From NCBI RefSeq assembly GCF_004337985.1, contig NC_043740.1:1903200-1967199 (forward strand): a DNA stretch of 64,000 nucleotides, in the 5' to 3' direction. Below the pieces are notes generated by a model that was not told the origin of the DNA, did not search any database, and saw only the letters and a program-made list of their open reading frames with translations. The DNA comes from Pyricularia pennisetigena (Eukaryota > Ascomycota > Sordariomycetes > Magnaporthales > Pyriculariaceae). How positions within the stretch are numbered: the stretch's first letter is position 1; each line of letters starts with the position of its first letter. A program made the translations under genes and the position numbers. Positions 23,639 to 35,600 of this stretch are shown here, in pieces.

Positions 23639-26600
23639 TTCGACGGGACGACCGCGTCTCGGAAGAAGATGGATCGGCGCCAGCTTCTGTGATGTTTATG
23701 GGAGCTGCAGATGGCGAAGCAATGAATGTCAGTTTTTGAGTGGAACGTGTTGGAGGATCGGGTTAGTTTGCCCGCCATGGCCGATAACGCGACCGCAGAA
23801 TTATTATTATTATTATTAAAAAAAAAAAAAAAAAAAAAAAGCTCGGTCGGCAATGTTCAATTGACCATCTCGAAATTCCAAAGTCACAAATCGCGATTTT
23901 GAAGGGTCAGTTGTGCGCAAAGCAACGCCAAATACTTACCTGATGCGAGAATTTCGCGTCACCTATCCCCTCAAAATTAAATCGGTAAATGTCATGGGGA
24001 CGCACTCAGATCTTTAGACTTGAGACCTGATTGATGGTTGGCGATGTTTTGTCAAGTTTTTGCTTGCTAAGTCTGATCGCGAGTCACGTGGAGTCGTCTG
24101 CTGGCGCGTCGAAGTGGTGAGTGTAAGCTGAACCGACAAGCTAATTAATTAACGCGAAACTTTTTTTTTTTGTCCGGTTTCTTTTGGTCGTAAACTTGGT
24201 TGAAAGCAAAGCCTGCACATGTTGGTAGGTATCGGCTGACGTCGGGTTGTTGGGACTTGGAAATTCATGACGACGTGGAAGGTATGATAAGATAAGAGTT
24301 CGGGTTTGACTGCCACCCTTGCTTTGAATGGAGAGCTTTGTTAGGTCGGGGTACGTACCCGGTAGTGAATTTGTTTGGCTCAACTGTCCCGACATAGTTC
24401 ACATGTTGCCGCCTAGCTTGCTTGCCGCTCGTACCCTTAATTGACTACCTTATATCTATTTATCTACCTTTGCAGCGCCTGCATAATCAAACTCTCCGAA
24501 AGGTCTTTCCCTAACACCTGCTCAGGTCAGGGAGCTAATTACCTAAATCATGACTTCTTAAGACAAGAGAATCGAAGGAGGACTATGCAGTTTAAGTATG
24601 AACAAAAGGTCGCACTTCGCAGCCATATATCAGGATTGTCCAGTGCTATAACATCCTAAGGCGCTCATGTGGTAGCATAGATAGGATCAATGGTGCATCG
24701 TCTGGCATGGGCGCGCCGCAGCGTGAAAAAGCCTCTCGATAGTTAGGTCTTGACTAACATTAACTCGCTCGGTTTAAAGTCCTGCTTCTAGCCAAGGTTT
24801 AGTCCAACGTCCCACCAACTGTCCTTAGCAGACGGGCGGTTGCTATTTATGTTGCCTACGTTTGCAGGCAAGGAACCTGGTAGCCAGCAAGTCGATGAAC
24901 ACTAACTACTCCTTGACAAGTCGCTGTCAAACCCTGAATTGAGTTGATGACATCTGAGGGTCGAGGTAAAACTCGTCCAAGCCAAAGCTCAATCAACCAA
25001 CCCAAGCGTCCTTCTCCACGGACTCTGAAATCTCCAGATTCCCCAGGGGTGCACGTCAGTCCGCTCCATCCGTTCGGCCCGCTCTCTGCCAGCCAAGAGT
25101 GGGCTCGTAATTTAGGTTTTGACAAGTCGCCGTTTATGCTGTCTCAAGTCCCATTTCCTCGGTTGACTGCCGGTACGCACTTATTAGCCTTATATGTCGC
25201 GTTCCCATCATCATCCATTCATTTCCTGTGAACAACAGAAAATTGAGATTTTTCTCAGTTTTATTTTGTTAGTCCAGAGCCCGAACAGCCTTGACTTGAC
25301 GGGTTCGCCTCTCGAAACTCATAAAGAATGGACGAGAAGGCTCAGCAAGCGAGAGACTGATCGGCTGCAGCTAAACTAAATCTGCAGCGCAGCCGCCTGC
25401 GCGGTCAGAATGAAATGACTCGGGGTGCATACTACTAATTATATACTGTATAAAATGTACCCAATCAATCAATCAACCAATCAATCAATCCTTTTACCCG
25501 TTACCGAAGCGGCCGATTCCCAGTGCAGATTCTGAGATGGAACAGCTAGGCCGATTATTCTGAATTTACATTAGCTTGCTTTGTCCATATTCATTCTTTC
25601 AGTCTCGATTGCAAAGCTCGAAATGTCTGCACCCTTATCGATCTTGGCTTGCCGTCACGAGTGATCGTAATATGCCTTGCTTCGTTCGTCACAGAGAATA
25701 CAAATTCATCACGAGAGACCGGGGGGGTTAGAAGGGTGGGTGGTTATTGTCTGGAAAGCTGAACTTTTCATGATCTCCTGAGATGAACCAGTGACATGCG
25801 CTGAACCGCCGCTGGGGTGTCATGACAACTGCCTCTACAATGCACATAGAAGAAATATATTATTAGACAGGACCGAGAGGGGGATGATTGGGGAACGGAG
25901 ATTCTTGGCGGGGCGTGGCTGATGGGTTAAGGAAAATTATCATCATACAAAGTTTTTTTTTTCTTCTTCTTAATTCTTTGTATCGGAGCAGCCCGTCGGC
26001 TCATGGGTTGTTTGACTTTCATTACCGGGGCGGAAGGCTGTGGAATGCTTTAAAGTGGTTGCCGCAGCGTTGCGTTCATTACTACCCGATCTCCAACAGT
26101 GGATACTGACCTTTTCGCAGCTTACCTGTAATTGTATGTCTTTGCATAAACCTCCCATTTACCAGCACAGTACATACAGCCTCAACCCCACCCTTCAATT
26201 TCCATCATGAAATAAATAGGAGGACAATCCGCAGGTTTGGTGTCTTTTTTGGCTCTTGGTCCCTTTGGGTATTGTTTCAGACCCACAAACTCAGGGAGGG
26301 TCCAGCCGAAATGCCGCACCCGTTCAGAAGGATCCAAGAAGTCTGCATGGTCAGTCATCACTGTAATTAATTGTGTACTTGCCTGGGGACGTAGAGTAGT
26401 TCAGTAGTATGGGCACTACCCCCTGGTGAGAGATAGATCAAAGGATCAAACCAGCAAACAGCCGAATAGGAATTTTGACGTGCATGCCTGCCTAGGCAGG
26501 TAGGTGCCTAGGTTGACCTTTGGCCTACTTTGACACTCGAAACTGACCTGCTCCAGCTGCAGTTGGAAGATGACATGGAACATGTCAGCTGCAATGCAAA

Positions 26601-27546
26601 GCGGCTGGCTGTTCTGTTCCAGCTTTGCTGCACCTTTGCACTGCCCAGTCCTGTCCTGTGCTGTTCTATTGTGTACACACAAGCGCCCATGTCCATCCAG
26701 GTGGGCATGGAAAATCAAAATCAAAATCATGAGTTGAATCAAATCAATCGCCAACCCTTGTCATTGCCCCTGACATCACTCACCAGTCACTTTCGCACCC
26801 ACACCCGCACACACCCATGCCCACTTGCACACCCCCCGAATTCTCCATTCCACTTCCATTCGAACGCCCCCCTAAACCGAGGCGCGCATGCCTGTCCCCC
26901 ACTCCAATTCCGCACCAGTCCTCCCCTATTATTCGTCCCTTGGTAATGAGGTACCTATTTTGTATGCACCACCAACCTAGCTATGTAAGGCTTGTGCATG
27001 GCTACCTTTTTTCTCCTTTAAACAGTTTCCTCAATTTTCCTTCTTTTCTTTCTTCACCTTCCGTCTCACCTTTCAGCTGTTTTCTGGCATTGATCCTGCT
27101 ACCTGCCTCTTTGCCTTGACACGCGCGCCCGCGCACATGCTTGTCTTTTCTCTTCTCCCAACCCTTCAGAAGTTCGGACTGTAACAAAGCTTGCATCGCG
27201 CCGCCCGCTTTCTCCTGCCTCCCCGCTCCTCCTCGCCTAAACTTGAAGGCTTGCGATCCAGCGAGACTCAACCGCCTTGACAAAGAAAAGATAAAAAGAA
27301 AGAAAAAAAAAACAATAATACGAAAACCAAGAGCGACGCCCCCCGGCTTCTTGCGTAAATCATCATTTCGACTGAGGCATTGTTTTTGCTAGTTTTCTTC
27401 AGCTCCTGAAAGACACAATTTCAACCCGTCGACTTATAGAGTTTGCTAGAGCAGAACCTCATCCAGGAGGCTTGTGTCTTAAACAAAGAGCGCAAATCAG
27501 ACAACAGCAGGAATAGCTATAGCACCTCTCTTCACACTTTCCAACC
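23639..27546. other. Divergent intergenic region between BRD8-like and coiled-coil genes
   Basis: About 3.9 kb. It contains a TTA repeat and A23 (about 23801-23840), a CAAT-type repeat near 25464-25490, and a perfect 14-base palindrome at 26487-26500. A GACATG-GAA-CATGTC inverted repeat lies near 26571-26586. A long pyrimidine-rich stretch (about 26770-27250) resembles a fungal CT-rich promoter and leader of the downstream gene. No coding region was recognised. Confidence 0.55.
26487..26500. repeat. Perfect palindrome CCTGCCTAGGCAGG
   Basis: A self-complementary 14-mer immediately followed by AGGTGCCTAGG, a second CCTAGG core. It belongs to the AGGTAGGT-type motif group seen in several intergenic regions of this window. 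Confidence 0.8.
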
Positions 27547-28504
27547 ATGGCATCCCTTACGAACAACCCGCAAGCAGCCGACAACAGCTCAACGGTCCTC
27601 AGCGACGAGGAACTCGACCGTGACTGGAAGCCCAATGGCCGCCGCCCGCACTCGTGAGTTTGGCCCTACTCTATTCTCGCACGCTGCTTAAAAAAGCAAC
27701 TGGGCGGGGATTGTTGGTTAAGCGGGGATTGTTGGTTAAGCGGGGGTTTGCATACATATCTCCGCCATGCCATAACTGCTGAGGCATGCGAGGAAGGAAG
27801 GGAGCATTGCAGCGCTGACTGTCAAGGGAACAACCAACTATAGCACCATCGCCCGGTCCTTCTCCGCCGAGCTGATGGACATCTTCCGAATCGAGAACAG
27901 CCTGGCCGATTTAGATTCTCAGGTCGACAAGCGGTAAGTTTGTCCCGCCACCCGTTGCATTCTGCACCCCCCCCNNNNNNNNNNNNNNNNNNNNNNNNNN
28001 NNNNNNNNNNNNNNNNNNNNNNCACGCACACACCGCAAATTCTGCGGCTCTTTCGACTCCTACTTGGCATCCTACTCCATCAAAACATTGGGGTTTCGGG
28101 GAAATTGTCAGGGCTAACGTATTGTTCCTTGGCTTTTTTTTTTTTCTCCATCCTGCAGAAAGCAAGAACTTAACAGCCGAACAACCGAGCTGGAATCCCT
28201 CGAGCAGCGCATAAGGGAGATGGAGGCCCGCCTCCGTCAGCGCGGCAGCCCTCCCAACAGCACCGGTCCCGCCGCCAACAGCTCAAGCCCGAGGCATGTG
28301 CGCTCGCCCATCAGCGGCGTGTTTGACGAGCCTGCCCAGAGCGCCAACGAGGGCGGCAACAAGCAACAGGACGACGAGGTCAGGCGTCACGAGTCGAGAG
28401 CTGGGGACAAGTACGCCGGATCCAGGCCCGGCACCGCCCGCGCCTCGAGGCAGGCTGTGCCCGGCGCCCTCCCGCCCACTCCAACCGAGTCAGAGGGTCA
28501 GTAA
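27547..28504 (+). CDS. Conserved-looking small coiled-coil protein of unknown function
   Basis: Three exons: 27547-27653, 27793-27933 and 28159-28504, giving 197 residues. The exon 2 acceptor could also be nine bases upstream at 27784, adding three residues; both keep frame. The N-terminal half (EELDRDWKP, then KEGSIAALTVKGTTNYSTIA and SAELMDIFRIENSLADLDSQ) looks ordered. A short coiled coil (RTTELESLEQRIREMEARL) follows. The last ~90 residues are disordered, polar and Pro-rich. I do not recognise the family. The N run at 27975-28022 falls in intron 2 and does not affect coding. Intron 1 holds an 18-base tandem duplication. Confidence 0.75.
27704..27739. repeat. Tandem 18-base duplication in an intron
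   Basis: Two identical copies of GCGGGGATTGTTGGTTAA (27704-27721 and 27722-27739), followed by the start of a third (GCGGGG). It lies within intron 1 of the coiled-coil gene, so copy number can vary without coding effect. Confidence 0.9.
27975..28022. other. Assembly gap (48 N) inside an intron
   Basis: An N run flanked by a C9 tract on the left and a CA-rich repeat on the right. It probably hides a low-complexity sequence that resisted assembly. Confidence 0.95.
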
Positions 28505-29798
28505 GAACATGGCCTTTCGATGATTTGATTCCCTCCTCGCACTCTCTGTCCTTTCCCCTTCAGTGCGGACTCTCTTTTTTTCCATCTCGGGCCTCTGTAT
28601 TGTGATGCAAGCTGACATGGTTTATTGTGCTGCACGCCAAGCAGATGGTGACCGGGAGAGGGATCACGTTTAATTTTAAGAGATGAGCCCTTCTTTTTCT
28701 GGCCAAACCTTTACACAAACTCTACTTTTCCGAGTTTCAACTACACGGAGCTATTCCCCGCGAACGGTTTTACGACGAGAGCAAATATTGCGAGACTTTC
28801 AACCGGCAGATCAGACTAGAGCATAACACAACAATTGCCTGTCTGGGACGCATAGACTCTTGTTTTCCCCATTTTCCAATTGCATCTCAGTACGAAACAC
28901 AAACCCAGCATAGCCTCTGCACCGACCCGTCAAACTTTGCAGTGGTGGGCCCCACCCCTGGTTGACAACAAGGCGGGAGTGGTGAATTTGCTTGTTTGTC
29001 TCGAATCAAAATCGCTTGGTTCTCTGCGCGGGAGAGACGCCTTGGAGTATCGCACTCTTATGAAAGTTGTTCAAACACCACATTCACATGGACTTTCAAA
29101 GGCTTGGTTCGATCTCTTTTTTCTTTTTGGTTTTGTTCCAGCCCCATATTTATTTTTCAGCATAGATCAGTCAGGCATAGTTGAGAGGCGAGTTGGGCTA
29201 CCTTGGAATTGCAGGCAGCAAGGGAATTTTTTGTTTTGGATACCATTGTTTCTGAACGGCTGGAGCGTCGACTCTAGACCGGATTTGGGTTGAGGGAAGA
29301 GAGACTGATGGCGTTCTTGGTGTTAACTGCTTATCAGATCGGGCTTCTTGTTTTGTGTCCCTCTAATCTAGGGCCTTTGGTTTACAGTTTCAACTCTATT
29401 TACATTGCATTGTAATCATATCGTAGACACCGTTGTCGGAACATGGCTTGCGATAGATCACACTCTTGTTGTTATTGGCACGGGGTCTATCGTATGCCAG
29501 CTACCGGGTTACTTTTTTTACTCTGAATTGGAATTCAAATAGATTTCGGGCCATTCTCTGGGACTGGTTTGCAACTGAGCCCAAGTAGCTAACCAATCGA
29601 CCCCGGATAGCTCTTTTTTTTTTTGTTCGATTATGAAACCAGTCGATTGATCTTGTCATCTCGGGTAACCTCGATGAGAAGTCTTGCAAGGCCAAAAGAA
29701 ATGGGATATCATGTAGGATCATCGTCAAGTTACCATCGAACCGCTATTGGCGATCCCCCATAGCTGAAATGGCCGTAGTAAAAACTGCCCAGAGAGAG
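28505..29798. other. Convergent intergenic region, no gene seen
   Basis: About 1.3 kb between the stops of the coiled-coil gene and the aspartic protease. The longest ORF (28880-29293) has no recognisable motif and no splice partners. T-rich stretches suit 3' UTRs. Confidence 0.55.
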
Positions 29799-31273
29799 CT
29801 AAGCCCCAAGCTTCTTGTTCGCAAACCCAACCGTCTTGTTCTGCACGTCAAAAACGGCGTAGACGGCCTTGAGGAAAACGTCACCAAGGATGCCAAAGCC
29901 ATACATCTCGACCGGCCACGGCTGGATGCCTCCGTAGCAGAGCTTCTCAGTGACGTTGGTGTACGCGATGTAGTGGCCCGGTATAGTGCCATTGAGGCCC
30001 GCGATTTGGAAGTTCCAACTGGGCAGGTTCTTCGTTTCGCTGCAAGGAAATGTGTAAGAATCATACCACTTGTTATACTCGGCCCCCGGCACCTGATCAT
30101 AGTACAACTTGGTCAGATCCATGGGCAAAAGCATCAGCGTAGTGCCTGTATCAGCGATAAAGGACCAGGTTGACTGCAACAATTTGTCAGTGCCACCCAC
30201 GTGGACACTGTTGATGTCGAACTGCCAGAACTTGGACGTCTTGTTCATTCGGGCCCAGTGAATTTCACCCTCGTAATCATCTTTGGGTACATGGCCAAAC
30301 CGGAATCGACCAGTGTCCTGGTACCGGAGGTCGGCAGTGAATACAAATTCGTCAAGAACTGGCTCGAGTTTCTCGAGCAGTGTTGGTTGGCTAGGCATGA
30401 CAGTGCTGGGATGGTTAGGACAGAGGCCCGCGAGACCCGACATGTTGACGTCGGTTACCATGGCCACCGATGCCAGCAAGGCCGTCTGAATCGTCATATT
30501 CTTGATTTCGACATCACCAATAGAGAGCGTGTCTTTCCATACATCACCACTTGCGTAGGTGCCATCGCCTGCCAGCCGGTCAGTGTCCGGTAGTGAGACG
30601 GTAACCAGCCAAAGTTGAACGACATTTGTCTTGGGTTTAAAGAATGGATGCGCCCTACCATATTCGATATACCAAGACGTGTTGGCCACATGCGATGATG
30701 TTTTGGAAACTTCTGGGGCGTAAAATTTCTGGTCTCCCTTGTGGCCCTCTCCGGTTGTTGAAGCATACATCCACCTATTTTGAACGCTGCAAGTCAGCAA
30801 TGTTCATGACTTTGGGAGTAGTACCTTGTGAAACTACTTGCGTATCCGATGACCCTGTGTCGAGATTCATCCATACCATCTGGGCAGGTTCGCCGACCAT
30901 TACGGGGCTGAGGTACTCGATGTCAAGCTCCTGTGGCCAAGAAGGGACCTCACCCGCTATACCCGTCCCATCGTCAGCAAGCTTCAATGGGGAAAAGAAA
31001 AACCGCGTCAAGGCTAGCCGGAAGCCCCGTGGACTTACTTGCATTGCCCGCATCAATATTGACCTTTTTCATCGCAGCCATGGTCTTGGCCAGGCCTTTG
31101 GGAATAGGGGCATGATACTTGGCGTGAGCAAAGGCGTACTCGGCAGGGCCATTGTGTCTGGCGTTGCGGTTATAAACCTGGTCAACGTGGAAGCGGCCTC
31201 CCGAGCCAGAGGGGCTTGGAGCTCCAAATGTAGAAATGGCCCATGTGGCGAACAGTAGCGCATGTTTCAACAT
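29799..31273 (-). CDS. Secreted pepsin-like (A1) aspartic protease
   Basis: Proposed exons 31273-31039, 30956-30825, 30748-30659 and 30568-29799 give 408 residues. A signal peptide (MLKHALLFATWAISTFG) and a propeptide rich in His, Ala and Lys precede the mature enzyme. Catalytic motifs are DTGSSD (Asp about 111) and DTGTTL (Asp about 292). The flap region WYIEYGDGTYASGD is restored by splicing out 30658-30569. Several N-glycosylation sites are present. The usual Trp after DTGSSDL is replaced (DTGSSDTQV). The junction between exons 2 and 3 is the weak point: the better-looking CAG acceptor at about 30787 would break the frame, so a CCGGAG acceptor was chosen. A degraded gene or a one-base error is an alternative. 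It probably acts outside the cell on proteins. Confidence 0.82.
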
Positions 31274-32650
31274 AGCTGCGGATCTTTGGCCGCTCGCTTT
31301 TGAGGATACAAACGAGGGTGTTATGTGAGGATCCAGGATCAGGAGCGGGTCAAAAGGAGCAGCGGCAGGTGACGGATGGATTGGAATCACGATTTGAGAG
31401 ATTGGAAGTGGTAGAGAGGTGGGATACGACGGACCGGAACTCTTAAGGAAAATAATCTGGCCAATGTGGTCAAATGACGCGCTTCTGTGTACCAAGACAC
31501 CGAGTCTTGCCGTGCCTGGTTCCGGGATTTCAGTTTGTACTGGGAGACATGTACCTTCCGAGCCTGAAAAAACTAGATCATGTCCTGAGGTAACATATAG
31601 GCATGCTGCCTGCAAGTGGCTTCTTGGATCCATCCGGAACAACCATATTAGGTACTTACCTATGTAGGTAATGTAAAACGCTGGGCAGTCACTCTCGAGG
31701 TAGTACGTGATAATTATGGAAGAATGAATGTTATCCAAGGTCATTGTTCTCCGCCTGCACACTGGCCCTGCATTGCAAGTTCTCTGTGACACTTTTCCCA
31801 TCTGTCTTGGACTAACAGTTTTCTGCGGGAAACCCGCTCCCCTCCCCTCCTTTGTGCCGGCCAGCTGCTCTCGCTTACTTGGCTGCAGTCCCGATCACTT
31901 TGTGAACCCAGCAAACAAAATCAAGCGTAGCGAGACTAGACGTCAACGGGGCCACAGCCAAGCCGTCAGTGAATGCAGGCATCCGGCAAACGACATGACA
32001 TTTCCAACAGAGCAAGCATTCATGGCTCCCCATAGGCATATTTACAAAGACTGTACGCGAGCTCATAGATTCACTCCAAGCTAGGTATCTAGCCAAGGAA
32101 GCTTGGTTACCCGAGGTAGACGAGGTAGCGTAACCAAGGCACAGTACGTGATGACATGACCACCAAGCCACCACAGCAGCTTTGGTGTCATGTTTCACAA
32201 ATATAGATAGCCTGCTTTTGTAGATACCTACCTACATTTCCTACCTCCCACATATCGCATCTCGCTAGCGTCTCGCCGCACTGAATGGCAGGGATCCACA
32301 GCATCCGTATTGTCTGGAAACATGGTCCCTCCGCGTTGTACATGAACAGTTCTTGTCTGCCAAGATGACGAATAAAGCAGTGCAGGGCTGACTGATATTG
32401 TCCTTGTTCATGGGGCACTATCTGCTTATTGTCTGCCGAATGTAAAAGCTGGAAAATAAACCATCTGCATCGACAATTGGACAAGGAGAGCATGTCAGAA
32501 CATAACACAGGTAGCGACAACGTCTGGCTCTTGAATCTTTCCTTGTTCTACACGCTAAATTTGTATGTCGCCACCTGAAATCCACAACGTCTCAAGTCTC
32601 GCACGTGAATAGTCATTTCTCTATCCCCTTATGAGCACCTTCCCGAAAAA
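31274..32650. other. Intergenic, AGGTA-rich
   Basis: About 1.4 kb upstream of the aspartic protease and downstream of lhs1. It contains ACCTA-TG-TAGGT (about 31658-31669), an inverted repeat CTTGGTTAC/GTAACCAAG (32102-32110 and 32130-32138) and repeated CTACCTAC near 32225-32247. No coding region was recognised. Confidence 0.55.
32102..32138. repeat. Inverted repeat with 9-base arms
   Basis: Arms CTTGGTTAC and GTAACCAAG are exactly complementary around a 19-base loop that itself holds two CGAGGTAG copies. It could form a hairpin; no function is implied. Confidence 0.7.
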
Positions 32651-35600
32651 TTATAACTCCTCGTGCTTGATCTTGGTGTCATCGCTCTTCTTCTCCGCCT
32701 TGCTGTTATCACCCTCTGTCTCGGGTGGCGCATACTGCTTCAGCAGCTCCTCCAGCTCCTCTTGCGTCGGCATTTTGCCGTCCTTGCCGAGCTCTATCTT
32801 GACAGGCTTGTCCGACTTCGCGCCACTCGCCTTCTTCTGCGTCTTCTTCTTCTTGGCAGCATCCTCCTCCTTCTTCCTCTTCTCAAAGTTCCTGACGCCC
32901 TTCATCGTCAAGTCCATACCGGCCTTGTCCAGCTTGGTCCGCCACGTGGTCAGTTCCTTGATAGTAAGGACTGGGTCGGCCGTCTCGGCAAGCTTGGACT
33001 GCTCCTTGAGCTTCTCATCGAGCCATGGGCCAATCTTGGCCTTGAGCTCCTCGAGCTCAGTGAGATCCTCGGGCGTGTACATGGGTGGGACTGGGCCACG
33101 CTCCTTTTTCAAATCCTCCATGCTAGGCTCTTTGTCCTTGTTTGCCTTGGCTTCATCATCCTCCAAGCCAGCAAACTCATCCTTGGGAGTTGCCTCAGGT
33201 GCGACAGACTCGGTGGTAGACGAAGAAGAGGCAGCCTCGGCCGACTTGAATGCATTGTACTCGGCGATGCTCTTCTTGATATTCTCGACAAACTCATCTG
33301 TCTGCTTCAGCGCATCCTGCAGTCCCTTGACAAGCTCGGGTCGCTTCTTATTTTCCTCGATTCTCTGTTGAATCGGGTCAACAATATCTGTCAATTCCTT
33401 GAGTTTCGTCTTGAGCTCAGCCTTGGAGGCATCGGCCCCATCACCGTAGATCCACTCGCTCGCAGCACTGCTAAGTGTTTCGAGCTTTGTCCGCTCCTCG
33501 GGCGTAGAGACCTTCACGAAGTCGTCATTCTCGAGGAGATCTCTAACTTTGTAGGTAAAGCCCTCGAGCTGGTTGAGAGCGTCCTCACGCTGGCGACGTG
33601 CCTGGTCAGAGGTCTCGAAAGCCTTCAGGCGGTCTTTGGATGCTTTGAGCTCTGCCTTGGAAAGCTCCGGAATACCGGCCTTGACAAGCTCAAATTGCAC
33701 AGGAATCACAACGAGTTTCTTCTGGGGAATAATGGGCTCTGCTGATTCCGATGCCGATGCCGATCCGCTCGTAGTTGATGCCGAAGACTTGGCGGACTTG
33801 GAAGTCTTGGATGAAGTCGAGCTGGACGAGGATCCGTCCGCGCTCTCGCCACCGAGGGGCTTCTGATCCTCCTTTTTGCCAAAGCCAAAGAGGTTCTTGA
33901 CCCCATCGACGACGCCCTTCTTTTCCTGAGTCTCAGTTTCGCATTGAACGGTGAGCTTAGTGACATCGACCTCGCCGTTCTCGCCGCTCAGTTTGACGCT
34001 GAGCTTGGACTGGACGTCGCTAGGCTCACACGAATACTTCTCCTTCAACTCGGCAACAGAAGCCGTCAGGTTTTTGGTAGTAAGTTTGGCGGTGGGGGCG
34101 TCGACGTCCGAACCTGTGGCAGGAGGAAGTTGCGGGACCTGCTGGTAGAATTCAATTTCGAAATCTTCCTTGTTCGGCAGTGTGATCTCCTTGGCCGGAC
34201 CACCCAGATGCGACCTAGCGCTCCAGAGACGCTGTTGGGTTGGCTTGCCCTTGTGGTTGTTGTACTTGATACCGGAAGCGTAAGAGACACCGTCCGAGAC
34301 CCTGATCTCCTTGACACGGAAGCTGGGACTGATCTCAGCTGCCCTGAAGCCGGCACCGAAGACGGCGGCCTCATCGGCGTTGACGTTGGCGCGAAGCTTG
34401 TCGGCCCCGAAAAGCTTCTCCAGCTCCTGTTGGACGAACGGGGTGCGCGTAGCGCCACCAGCCAGGATTACCGAGTCGAGGTCCGCAATATCAATGCCAG
34501 CGGTCTCCAGGGCAGACTTTACAGCCACAGATACGCGGCCAACGTGATCTTCAGCCATCTTCTCAAAATCAACCCGTTCGATCTTGTACTTGAAGTCGAC
34601 ATCCTCATAGAGTCCCTCAAAGCTTGCGCCAGTGTTGGAGTTGGCGCTCAGAACATGTCTTATACGCTCGGCCTCCTTGGTGAGCTTCGAGATGGCGCGC
34701 CCGTGAGCCTTGACGCCTTGGGTCGTGACCGAGGCCTTTTTAGCTGCCGGCGACTCGGCGAACTTGGCAATCATGTCATCAACGATCAGGTAGTTCAGAG
34801 CGTCGCCACCCAGGGTGCGATCCCAACCACTGCCCATGACCTGAACTTCCTGGACCGTCTTGTTGAGCTTGCCAATGTCTTTGACTTGCCGGCTCTGCAT
34901 CTTGAGGACCGTGGCGGTGGTGGATCCGGCGCCCATGTCGAAAACCATATGGTGCTCTGCCTTACCTCCCTGGTTGATGTTCGGGAAGGTTCTGCTGGTA
35001 GCATAGTGAAGCCCGACGGCAAGACCATCGCTGATGAGCGAGAGGACTCGAAGGCCAGCGAGCTCCGCAGCGGTCTCGGTGGCGCGTCTCTCCTCGATTG
35101 TATAGAAGGGCGGAACCGTAATGACAGCGGAACGAACGGCTGAACCGGCCATCTCCTCTGCGTTTTTTTGTACACTCTGGAGTTGCATAGCCAGAAGCTC
35201 CTCAACCATCCAAGCTTCCTCGTCGGGGCTGAAAGCACCCGCGCTCTTGAAAGTGGCCGTCTTCCGCCGGTTGTGCGAGCTGAGCTGCAGTGCAGGGTGG
35301 CGGGCGGCGTACTCCAGGACGACCGAGGTATCGGTGGGTAGGCCCAGAAGGGCTTTCAGGTTCGGGTAGACATCGCCAGGGAAGCGAGGGGCGAGGGCCA
35401 TGGCGTCGGAGCCATAGGCACGCTCGGGGTATTCTCCTGCCTTTGGTCCATTTTGTGGTGGCTTGAAGGCGACGGCCGATATCTCTTTGCGCCGCGAATC
35501 CTTGGTCAAGACGATGTCGAGGGGGATACCTGGCTTTACAAGTGAAGCCTTGAGGTACTCGGTGCCCAGGTCAATGCCTATAACGGCCGAGATGGCGAGG

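Noticed and set aside
27753..27824. GCAG acceptor at about 27820 for exon 2 of the coiled-coil gene
   Set aside because: It shifts the frame and hits a stop within about ten codons; the acceptor at 27792 keeps the frame.
29105..29116. GGTTCGATC, similar to a tRNA T-loop/B box
   Set aside because: No acceptor stem, anticodon arm or A box can be folded around it; no tRNA was found elsewhere either.
32631..33745. 246- and 360-codon ORFs opposite the lhs1 3' half
   Set aside because: Low-complexity Leu/Ser-rich shadows of the Lys/Glu-rich Lhs1 lid; no independent evidence.
33944..35143. 399-codon ORF antisense to lhs1
   Set aside because: It mirrors the Hsp70 coding frame, shows no family motif, and long antisense ORFs over Hsp70 genes are a known by-product of GC-rich codon use.
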